Shown here piece by piece: positions 45,287 through 52,665 of a stretch of DNA of 64,000 bases. This DNA comes from Allopontixanthobacter sp041552775. GTDB taxonomy: Bacteria > Pseudomonadota > Alphaproteobacteria > Sphingomonadales > Sphingomonadaceae. Where the stretch lies: the NCBI GenBank assembly GCA_041552775.1, contig JBFEKH010000005.1, positions 1 to 64,000 on the forward strand, written 5' to 3'. Made by a program: the position numbers and the translations under genes. The notes beneath the pieces are model-generated. The model was not told the origin of the DNA, did no database searches, and saw only the letters and a list, made by a program, of their open reading frames with translations. How positions within the stretch are numbered: the first letter of the stretch is position 1; every line of letters starts with the position of its first letter.

Positions 45287-45895
45287 GTGAGCAGCCTGGT
45301 GGGACTCGATGAAGATGTGCAACGCGGCAAGGCGGCCGTTCCGCAAGAAGTTCAGGATGCAATCCGCACCCTGATCGAATGGACCGGGGATGATCCAGAG
45401 CGCGAAGGCTTGCGCGACACCCCAAAACGGGTGGCTCGTGCGTGGAAGGAATATTGCCAGGGTTACGGCGAAGATCCGGCCATTCACCTCAGCCGCATAT
45501 TCGAAGAAGTGGGCGGCTATGACGAAGTTGTCCTGCTGAAGGACATTCCATTCCAGTCCCACTGCGAACACCATATGGCGCCGATAATCGGCAAGGCAGC
45601 AATAGCCTATCTGCCGAGAGACCACGTGGTCGGCATTTCGAAACTGGCACGGGTCCTTCACGGCTATTCGCGCCGTTTGCAGATCCAGGAACGCCTGACT
45701 GCCGAAGTGGCGCAGTGCATCTGGGATAATCTGCGGCCCCACGGCGTGGCAGTGGTGATCGATGCCAGCCATGCCTGCATGACCGCGCGCGGGGTTCGCA
45801 CACCGGGCGTGAGCATGGTCACAAGCAGGCTGATGGGCTGTTTCCTGGATGACCAGAGCAGCCGCAAGGAAGTGCTCAGCCTGATGGGTTACTGA
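45287..45895 (+). CDS. folE: GTP cyclohydrolase I
   Basis: Converts GTP to 7,8-dihydroneopterin triphosphate, the first step of folate synthesis. The 202-residue protein has the signature motifs DTPKRVARAW, the zinc-binding SHCEHHMAP, the GISKLARV motif, QIQERLT, and the second cysteine in the SHACMTARG motif. The GTG at 45287 is chosen: it follows an AGAGGAAG and gives the expected N-terminus directly after the preceding stop. The association with a stress-type operon is unusual but may be incidental. Confidence 0.95.
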   Translation: MSSLVGLDEDVQRGKAAVPQEVQDAIRTLIEWTGDDPEREGLRDTPKRVARAWKEYCQGYGEDPAIHLSRIFEEVGGYDEVVLLKDIPFQSHCEHHMAPIIGKAAIAYLPRDHVVGISKLARVLHGYSRRLQIQERLTAEVAQCIWDNLRPHGVAVVIDASHACMTARGVRTPGVSMVTSRLMGCFLDDQSSRKEVLSLMGY

Positions 45896-45910
45896 GACTG
45901 CAGCAGGAAT

Positions 45911-45954
45911 AAAAAAGGGGCGGGCGACAAATGTCGCGCCGCCCCTTTTTTTCC
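45911..45954. terminator. bidirectional terminator
   Basis: A long, slightly bulged GC stem (GGGGCGG with CCGCCCC, plus an inner CGACA/TGTCG) is bracketed by six A on the left and seven T on the right. It lies between the convergent folE and peroxiredoxin genes and can end transcripts from both sides. Confidence 0.9.
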
Positions 45955-45963
45955 TTCAGATGC

Positions 45964-46443
45964 TTAGAGCTGTTCGAGCATATGCTCTGCCGAACTGACC
46001 GAGAAATCGCCCGGTGCCTCGACATTGATCTGTTCGACGACGCCGTCATTGACGACCATCGAGTAACGCTGGCTGCGCTTGCCCATGCCGAAGCCGGTGA
46101 AATCGGCATCGAGGCCGAGAGCGGCAGCGAACTCTGCATTGCCATCGGCCAGCATGGCGATATCGCCCGCATCGCTGGACTTGCTCCATGCGCTGAGCAC
46201 GAAGGCGTCATTTACCGAAGTACAGGCCACTTCATCGACGCCGGCCGCCTTCAGTTCTTCCATCTTTTCGACATAGCCCGGCAGGTGCTTGGCTGAACAG
46301 GTCGGCGTAAATGCGCCGGGTACCGCGAAAAGTGCCACTTTCTTGCCAGCGAAATAGTCGCTCGACTGGACCGCTTCGGGGCCTTCCGGAGTCGCTTTGA
46401 CCAATTTGACGTCGGGCAGTTTGTCGCCAACTGAGATTGCCAT
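45964..46443 (-). CDS. peroxiredoxin (Prx5-like)
   Basis: A 159-residue thiol peroxidase that reduces hydrogen peroxide or organic hydroperoxides. The peroxidatic cysteine lies in the motif PGAFTPTCS, and the sequence has the Prx5 layout (KVALFAVPGAF, then the conserved arginine in GKRSQRYSMVV). No second cysteine is visible, so reduction by glutathione or glutaredoxin is expected. The ATG at 46443 gives the usual N-terminus. It is divergent from ahcY across a region with a palindromic operator-like site. Confidence 0.93.
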   Translation of the reverse strand: MAISVGDKLPDVKLVKATPEGPEAVQSSDYFAGKKVALFAVPGAFTPTCSAKHLPGYVEKMEELKAAGVDEVACTSVNDAFVLSAWSKSSDAGDIAMLADGNAEFAAALGLDADFTGFGMGKRSQRYSMVVNDGVVEQINVEAPGDFSVSSAEHMLEQL

Positions 46444-46519
46444 GGGGTAATTTCCTTTCGTGTGAACCGGGTTGCGCGCTTGATATAGTCTGTCCGGATG
46501 GCGGGGCAATGACAACATC

Positions 46520-46539
46520 ATATAAAGATCGCTTTATAT
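46520..46539. promoter_or_regulatory. 20-base palindrome, operator candidate for ahcY
   Basis: Two perfect 8-base inverted arms (ATATAAAG at 46520-46527 and CTTTATAT at 46532-46539) separated by ATCG lie between the divergent peroxiredoxin and ahcY genes. The AT-rich arms stand out in this GC-rich window. This form is typical of ArsR-type repressor operators. SahR, an ArsR-family protein that responds to S-adenosylhomocysteine, controls ahcY in several proteobacteria and is the best guess for the binder. Confidence 0.55.
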
Positions 46540-46628
46540 TTGCTTCGGCGGTGCCTGCTCGCTACATGCGCCTCCAGATTGCCGCGCGTGTCGTTGCGGC
46601 GTGAATGGACACATCGCAGGAGAATCCC

Positions 46629-48041
46629 GTGGCCGCCGACAACATCGATTACATCATCAAAGATATCACTCTCGCCAATTTTGGCCGTGCGGAAATCAAG
46701 ATTGCCGAAACCGAAATGCCGGGCCTGATGGCGCTGCGCGAGGAATTCGGGAACAGCAAGCCGCTGCAAGGCGCCCGGATCACCGGTTCGCTGCACATGA
46801 CCATTCAGACCGCAGTGCTGATCGAAACGCTGACCGCGCTGGGCGCGGACGTGCGTTGGGCAACCTGCAACATATTCTCGACGCAAGATCATGCCGCTGC
46901 GGCGATCGCAGCAACCGGCGTACCCGTATTCGCAATCAAGGGTGAGAGCCTCGCGGACTATTGGGATTACGTTGGCAAGATTTTCGATTGGTGGACCCAT
47001 GCCGATCCGGACCAGACCGCCAACATCATCCTGGACGATGGCGGCGATGCGACCATGTTCGCACTGTGGGGCGCACGTCTGGAAGCGGGCGAGACCATGC
47101 CTGAACCAGCCAATGCCGAAGAAATCGAAATGCAGCGCGCGCTCAAGGCCTATGTAGCCAAGAACCCCGGCTATCTTACCAAGTCGGTCAAGAACATCCG
47201 CGGCGTTTCGGAAGAAACCACCACCGGCGTTCACCGCCTGTATCAGATCGCAAAACAGGGTAAATTGCCGTTCCCGGCAATCAATGTGAACGACAGCGTG
47301 ACCAAGTCGAAGTTCGACAATCTGTACGGCTGCCGTGAAAGCCTGGTCGATGCCATTCGCCGCGCAACCGACGTAATGCTTTCGGGCAAGGTCGCCTGTG
47401 TTGCCGGTTTCGGCGATGTCGGCAAGGGTTCCGCTGCTTCGCTGCGCCAGGGCGGCGCCCGCGTGATGGTAACCGAAGTCGATCCGATCTGCGCATTGCA
47501 GGCGGCGATGGAAGGTTATGAAGTTGTCACCATGGAAGAAGCCGTAAAGCGCTGCGATATTTTCGTGACCGCGACCGGCAATGAAGATGTCATCACCGCC
47601 GAACACATGAAGGCGATGAAGAACATGGCGATCGTGTGCAACATTGGCCATTTCGATAGCGAGATCCAGATCGGCGCGCTCGACAATTACGATTGGGCGG
47701 AAATCAAGGAAGGGACCGACATGGTCACTTTCCCCGATGGCAAGCAGATCCTGATCCTGGCGAAGGGTCGTCTGGTCAATCTGGGCTGCGCCACCGGCCA
47801 CCCCAGCTTCGTTATGTCTGCCAGCTTCACCAACCAGGTGCTGGCGCAGATCGAATTGTTCCTGCGTAACGACCAGTACGAAAATGACGTCTATGTGCTT
47901 CCCAAGCATCTGGACGAGAAGGTTGCCGCGCTGCACCTTGAAAAGTTGGGCGTGCAGTTGACCCAGATGAGCAAGAAACAGGCCGATTACATCGGTGTGC
48001 CGCAGGAAGGCCCGTTCAAGCCTGACCATTACCGGTACTAA
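46629..48041 (+). CDS. ahcY: adenosylhomocysteinase
   Basis: Hydrolyses S-adenosylhomocysteine to adenosine and homocysteine, with bound NAD. The 470-residue protein has the SLHMTIQTAV segment, the KSKFDNLYGCRESLVD region, and the NAD-binding GFGDVGKGSA motif, and ends in the conserved DHYRY. The GTG at 46629 is preferred because AGGAG lies six bases before it; an ATG at 46605 lacks a ribosome binding site and would add eight residues. A palindrome upstream may bind a repressor, and a T-tailed hairpin follows the gene. Confidence 0.96.
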   Translation: MAADNIDYIIKDITLANFGRAEIKIAETEMPGLMALREEFGNSKPLQGARITGSLHMTIQTAVLIETLTALGADVRWATCNIFSTQDHAAAAIAATGVPVFAIKGESLADYWDYVGKIFDWWTHADPDQTANIILDDGGDATMFALWGARLEAGETMPEPANAEEIEMQRALKAYVAKNPGYLTKSVKNIRGVSEETTTGVHRLYQIAKQGKLPFPAINVNDSVTKSKFDNLYGCRESLVDAIRRATDVMLSGKVACVAGFGDVGKGSAASLRQGGARVMVTEVDPICALQAAMEGYEVVTMEEAVKRCDIFVTATGNEDVITAEHMKAMKNMAIVCNIGHFDSEIQIGALDNYDWAEIKEGTDMVTFPDGKQILILAKGRLVNLGCATGHPSFVMSASFTNQVLAQIELFLRNDQYENDVYVLPKHLDEKVAALHLEKLGVQLTQMSKKQADYIGVPQEGPFKPDHYRY

Positions 48042-48061
48042 GTTTACGCACCTCAAGATCG

Positions 48062-48097
48062 GGCGGTCCTGTCATTTGACGGGGCCGCCTTTTCTTT
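48062..48097 (+). terminator. Rho-independent terminator after ahcY
   Basis: A 12-base-pair stem with two G-T pairs (48062-48073 with 48078-48089, ATTT loop) followed by TTTTCTTTT. It separates ahcY from the downstream kinase operon. Confidence 0.88.
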
Positions 48098-48168
48098 TGG
48101 CTTTTTTGTTGGTCACTTCATGCGCCGGGCCATTGCATCCTGACCCCGCGCAGCATAGCTGAAATCCC

Positions 48169-50523
48169 ATGGAATTATCCGCCACCGCATTGGCTTTGCT
48201 TGGCCTGTTGTTCGCCGCCTGGACCGCAGGTGCGGCGTGGCTGATGATCACTGCCGGGGCGAAGTCCAAACAGGCCGAACACAGCCGCAAGGCAGCGCGC
48301 CGGATGGCCCGGATGATCGACGAGGCACCTGCAATCCCGCTGCTGGTACGTGCAGATGGCCGGATCGAGGGATCGGACAGGCTGGCCGGATGGCTGGGAC
48401 TGGAAAAACTGCCGCAATATCTCAGCGAATTGTCGGGCGAGGGCAAGGACGGGCAGACCCGCGGCATTTCCCCGGAACAACTGACCGACCTGACCGAGAA
48501 GGTCCGCCATACCCAGCGCACTGCCGCCCCGTTCCGCCTGTCGTTGACGGCGCCCGGTTCACGCCGCAGCCTGGCCCTGCGCGGCAATCTGGCCGATCCG
48601 CAGATATCGCCCGGCGGGGCCGCGCTGATCTGGGTGTTCGATTTCAGCGAAAGCGAAAGCGAATTGATCCAGTTGCGCGAGGATGCGACCCGGGCAAAGG
48701 GCGATTTCGCCGCCTTGGTGGGCCTGATCGAAGCCGCACCGATCCCGATGTGGTTCCGCGGCCCGGACAGCAAGCTGCGACTGGTCAACAAGGCCTACGT
48801 CAAGGCCGTGGGAGCGCCCAGTGCCGACGTGACGGTGGAAAATCAGCTCGAACTGGTGGAGCCTGTTGATGGCCTGACTGCTGCCCAGATTGCAGCCCAA
48901 GCGGCCGAACAGAATCTGTCGATCGAGCGAATCGTGGCGACCACCATCGATGGGCAGCGACGTAGTCTCCGGGTAAGCGACCTGCCACTGGGCAATGACG
49001 GTGTGGCGGGTTACGCTGTCGATATCGAGGAAATGGAAGAGCAGGCGCGCAGCTTCCGCGCCTTCCGCGACGCACAGCGTTCCATGCTGGATCAGCTTTC
49101 CATCGGTGTCGCGCAGTTCGATGCGGAACGTAAGCTCACCTTCGCCAACCAGCCCTTCCGGCGGATCTTCGGGATTTCGCCGAGTACAGTCAGCTTGGGG
49201 ACCAGTTTCGAACGGCTGATGAGCGACGCCCGCGAACAGGGCCGCACGCCCGAGGTTCGTGATTTCCCGGCATGGCGGAAAGAACATGTGGAATGGTTCA
49301 CCAGTGGCGAAACTCAGGAGGAAGCGTGGCCCCTATCGGGCGGCACTCATATGCGGATGGTCGCCCAGCCGATGCCCGACGGTGGGCTGGTCCTGATCGC
49401 GGAAGACCGGACCGAACAACTCGCCCTGTCCGCCACTCGCGACACGCTGCTACGCACCCGCACAGCGATATTCGACAGCCTGTTCGAAGCGCTGGCGGTG
49501 GTCGCGCCCAATGGCACGCTGCAATTGTGGAACCGCAGTTTCGCCGGGGTTTGGGCGCTGGACGCAGAAATGCTCGACGCCCATCCCAACGCGGAAAGAC
49601 TGCTCGAAGAAATCGCCCCCAACCTTGCCCGGCCCAAACAGGTCAAGGCGATTGGCGAAGTCATTCGTGCGGCCACGCTCGACCGTAAGGGAAGCGCGGG
49701 CCGGGTCCAGATGGCCGACGGGCGAACACTTGAATTTGCCGGTGTGCCGCTGCCCGATGGCAATGGCCTGCTGACCACGCTCGACATTACCGATTCGCAA
49801 ATGGCCGAAAATGCCTTGCGCCAGCGTGCGGAAGCGCTGGAGGAAGCGGACGCGGTGAAGACGCGTTTCCTGGCCAATATGTCCTATGAATTCCGCACTC
49901 CGCTGACCACAATTGGCGGGTTTGCCGAATTGCTGGAAGCTGGCGTCGCCGGTGATCTGACGGATCAGGGCCAGGAATATGTCGCCGCCATCCTCAATTC
50001 GGTCGAACGGCTGACCGAACAGGTGGAAAATGTCCTTGACCTGTCACAGAGCGAGGCGGGGCTGCTGCCCATCGCCAAAGAACGGATCGAGCTGCTGCCG
50101 TTCGTCACCAAGATCGTCCGCGAACGGGAACGGGCTATCACCGATGCGGGGCTTACGCTCGATCTGCGCGGCGGGGCTGGCGGAAAACTGGATGCCGATC
50201 AACGCCAACTTGGCCGGGCCATCGGGCACTTGCTGGACAATGCAATCACCGCCACGCCGAAGGGCGGCAAGATTCTGGTCGATGTCGGGAAGCCTAAGGG
50301 AATCGCCCGGATCGTGATTTCGGACAATGGCCCGGGTATGGCCAAGGACGAACTCTCGCGCGCGCTGGACGGCCTTCGTACGACCTCCGATGGCAAGGGC
50401 CTGGAGCGCCGACAGGGCCTCGGCATTCCGCTCGCCCGCCAATTGATCGAGGCGCATGGCGGGACCCTTGAAATCATCTCACGCAAGGGCGCAGGCACCA
50501 GCGCCACAATTCTGATCCCGTGA
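48169..50523 (+). CDS. divL: DivL-like PAS sensor kinase with tyrosine at the phospho-acceptor site
   Basis: A 784-residue sensor-kinase-like protein. It has one N-terminal transmembrane helix (about 4-29), several PAS-like segments (about 180-300, 300-420, 430-550), an HisKA-type dimerisation domain, and a HATPase domain with HLLDNA, DNGPGMAKDE and GLGIPLARQL. In the H-box the sequence is MSYEFRTPL: tyrosine 573 takes the place of the histidine. This is the hallmark of DivL, which in Caulobacter binds DivK and controls CckA and CtrA. It is first in a run with tsaE, a neighbour also seen beside divL in other alphaproteobacteria to my recollection. Confidence 0.85.
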   Translation: MELSATALALLGLLFAAWTAGAAWLMITAGAKSKQAEHSRKAARRMARMIDEAPAIPLLVRADGRIEGSDRLAGWLGLEKLPQYLSELSGEGKDGQTRGISPEQLTDLTEKVRHTQRTAAPFRLSLTAPGSRRSLALRGNLADPQISPGGAALIWVFDFSESESELIQLREDATRAKGDFAALVGLIEAAPIPMWFRGPDSKLRLVNKAYVKAVGAPSADVTVENQLELVEPVDGLTAAQIAAQAAEQNLSIERIVATTIDGQRRSLRVSDLPLGNDGVAGYAVDIEEMEEQARSFRAFRDAQRSMLDQLSIGVAQFDAERKLTFANQPFRRIFGISPSTVSLGTSFERLMSDAREQGRTPEVRDFPAWRKEHVEWFTSGETQEEAWPLSGGTHMRMVAQPMPDGGLVLIAEDRTEQLALSATRDTLLRTRTAIFDSLFEALAVVAPNGTLQLWNRSFAGVWALDAEMLDAHPNAERLLEEIAPNLARPKQVKAIGEVIRAATLDRKGSAGRVQMADGRTLEFAGVPLPDGNGLLTTLDITDSQMAENALRQRAEALEEADAVKTRFLANMSYEFRTPLTTIGGFAELLEAGVAGDLTDQGQEYVAAILNSVERLTEQVENVLDLSQSEAGLLPIAKERIELLPFVTKIVRERERAITDAGLTLDLRGGAGGKLDADQRQLGRAIGHLLDNAITATPKGGKILVDVGKPKGIARIVISDNGPGMAKDELSRALDGLRTTSDGKGLERRQGLGIPLARQLIEAHGGTLEIISRKGAGTSATILIP

Positions 50524-50963
50524 CCATCCACCTTCCCGATCTTGCGTCAATGGAGGAATTCGGCGCCCGGATCGCGGTGCAATTACGGGCGGGCGACGTG
50601 GTCGCATTGTCGGGCGGGCTGGGGGCGGGGAAGACCACGCTGGCCCGGGCGATAATTGCCGCGCTGGGCTATCAGGCAGAAGTCCCTTCGCCGACCTTCA
50701 CGATCATCGAAACCTACGACCCCCCAGCCGTCTATCTGCCATTGGTCCATGCAGATTTCTACCGCCTCAACCGGCCCGAGGAGGTTGAGGAGATCGGGCT
50801 GGAAGATTATCGCGCTGGCGCGGCGCTGCTGGCTGAATGGCCTGAAAATGCCGGCGGTTTCGAACATGAACCGGCTTGCCTGGCAATTTCACTAGAAGTT
50901 GCGGACGAAGGCCGGATTGCGATTGCCCGGGGCGGCACGGATTGGCTAGGACGCTTGCCATGA
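50520..50963 (+). CDS. tsaE: tRNA threonylcarbamoyladenosine synthesis ATPase
   Basis: Small P-loop ATPase that acts with TsaB and TsaD to make the t6A modification of tRNA. The 147-residue protein has the Walker A motif GGLGAGKTT, the SPTFTIIETY segment, and the HADFYRL motif typical of TsaE. The GTG start overlaps the stop of the DivL-like kinase (GTGA) and its stop overlaps the start of amgK (ATGA). Confidence 0.95.
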   Translation: MTIHLPDLASMEEFGARIAVQLRAGDVVALSGGLGAGKTTLARAIIAALGYQAEVPSPTFTIIETYDPPAVYLPLVHADFYRLNRPEEVEEIGLEDYRAGAALLAEWPENAGGFEHEPACLAISLEVADEGRIAIARGGTDWLGRLP

Positions 50964-51952
50964 GCGAACTCCTCCCAGCTGGCATCGATTCCTTTCTGAC
51001 GAACGCGGGCTGGGATGGCGCGGCAATCGATCCGATCCCGGGGGATGCGTCTTTCCGGCGGTACTTCCGGATCTCTGCCGAAGGCCGCAAAGCGATGCTG
51101 ATGTTCGCGCCGCCGCCCGAAGAAGACCCCCAGCCCTTCCTTCACGTGGCGCAATGGCTGACTGACCACGATATGCGCGCGCCGCAGATTCTTGCCGAGG
51201 ATGCCGCGAAAGGTTGGGTCATGATCGAAGATTTCGGTGATGACCGCATGCGCGACTGGCTCGACGCCAATCCGCAGGGCGAAACCGGTGCCTACACGGG
51301 CGCGGTTGACGCGCTGGCCCGGCTCCATACCAAGCCCGCGGGGCCATTCGAGCCCTATGACATGGCCGTCTATGCGCGGGAGGCGTCTTTGCTGACCGAA
51401 TGGTATTGCCCCGCCATGCAGATCGATGCCGACGCGGGCAGTTATTTGCAGGCATGGAACGCCGCGCTGGCGCCGATGTTGGCTGCCGACCGTCCTGATG
51501 TGACCGTGCTACGCGATTACCACGCGGAAAACATCATGCTGCTTGGCCCCGATCAGATGGGGCAGGGCGAGCAGGGGCTGATCGATTTCCAGGACGCGCT
51601 GGTTGGACATCCCGCCTATGATCTGGTGTCGTTGCTGCAAGACGCGCGGCGCGATGTGCCTGAAGATCTGGAGCAGCGGATGCTCGACCATTATCTGTCG
51701 CTGGCCAATGCGGATGATGATTTCTTGGCCGATTACGCCCGGCTCGGTGCGCAGCGAAATGCCAAGATCGTTGGTATTTTTGCAAGGCTGTGGAAACGCG
51801 ATGGCAAGCCGCGTTACCTGTCCTACATCCCGCGCGTATGGGAAGCGCTGGAACGCGATCTGCGTCATCCCGCGCTGGCACCGGTGGCGGCATGGTTCGA
51901 TGCCAATATCCCGCGCCAGATCCGCGATAATCTGGGCGGTGATATCGCATGA
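50960..51952 (+). CDS. amgK: N-acetylmuramate/N-acetylglucosamine kinase
   Basis: Anomeric sugar kinase that phosphorylates MurNAc (and GlcNAc) at carbon 1 for direct cell-wall recycling. The 330-residue protein belongs to the aminoglycoside phosphotransferase fold: GDASFRRYFR in the nucleotide-binding lobe, the catalytic LRDYHAENIM motif, and DFQDALVGHPAYDL, which binds magnesium. The assignment relies on murU being the next gene, overlapping by four bases (ATGA), since AmgK and MurU are consecutive enzymes. Confidence 0.9.
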   Translation: MSELLPAGIDSFLTNAGWDGAAIDPIPGDASFRRYFRISAEGRKAMLMFAPPPEEDPQPFLHVAQWLTDHDMRAPQILAEDAAKGWVMIEDFGDDRMRDWLDANPQGETGAYTGAVDALARLHTKPAGPFEPYDMAVYAREASLLTEWYCPAMQIDADAGSYLQAWNAALAPMLAADRPDVTVLRDYHAENIMLLGPDQMGQGEQGLIDFQDALVGHPAYDLVSLLQDARRDVPEDLEQRMLDHYLSLANADDDFLADYARLGAQRNAKIVGIFARLWKRDGKPRYLSYIPRVWEALERDLRHPALAPVAAWFDANIPRQIRDNLGGDIA

Positions 51953-52665
51953 GCAAACTGGCATCCGACACCGCCATGGTCATGGCCGCAGGGCTGGGCA
52001 AACGGATGCGCCCGCTTACCGCATCGCAGCCCAAACCCCTGGTCCGGGTGGGGGGAAAGCCGCTGATCGATCACACGCTGGACCGGCTGGTTGAAGCAGG
52101 CGTGACCAAGGCAGTCGTGAATGTCCATTATCTGGCCGACGCGCTGATTTCTCATCTGGAAGGACGCAAGAAACCGGAGATCCTGATTTCCGACGAGCGT
52201 GAGATGCTGCTCGAAACCGGCGGCGGCATGGTCAAAGCGCAGTCGATGCTGCCGGATCCGTTTTTCTGCCTGAACGCGGACAATATCTGGCTCGAAGGTC
52301 CGCGCGATGCCTTTCATGATTTGTCGAACCGTTGGAATCCGGATGAGATGGACGCGCTTCTGCTGATGGTTCCGCATGCGCGGGCGCTGAATTTTCGCGG
52401 CAAGGGCGATTTCCACATGGACCCGCTGGGCAGGCTGACCCGCCGCCGTTCGGGACGGATCGCGCCATTCATCTTTACCGGCATCCAGCTGGTCTCGCAC
52501 CGCCTGCTGCGCGATGCACCCGAGGGGAAATTCTCGACCAATATACTTTGGGAACGTGCGATCGAGGAAGGGCGACTGTTTGGCACCGGCTTCACCGGCC
52601 AGTGGTTCGAAGTCGGCACCCCGCAATCGATCAAACCGACCGAAGAAGCCCTGCAGCGTGGTTGA
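51949..52665 (+). CDS. murU: N-acetylmuramate alpha-1-phosphate uridylyltransferase
   Basis: Transfers UMP to MurNAc-1-phosphate, giving UDP-MurNAc without going through the de novo pathway; this bypass makes recycling cells less sensitive to fosfomycin. The 238-residue nucleotidyltransferase has the signature AAGLGKRMRPLT, the KPLVRVGGKPLID segment, the GGG motif near residue 92, and a metal-binding NADN sequence. The start overlaps amgK (ATGA) and its end overlaps the start of addB. Confidence 0.93.
   Translation: MSKLASDTAMVMAAGLGKRMRPLTASQPKPLVRVGGKPLIDHTLDRLVEAGVTKAVVNVHYLADALISHLEGRKKPEILISDEREMLLETGGGMVKAQSMLPDPFFCLNADNIWLEGPRDAFHDLSNRWNPDEMDALLLMVPHARALNFRGKGDFHMDPLGRLTRRRSGRIAPFIFTGIQLVSHRLLRDAPEGKFSTNILWERAIEEGRLFGTGFTGQWFEVGTPQSIKPTEEALQRG

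Noticed and set aside
46540..46628. Possible S-adenosylhomocysteine riboswitch in the ahcY leader
   Set aside because: I could not draw the pseudoknot or the conserved core of that riboswitch in this short leader; the palindrome just before it better explains regulation.
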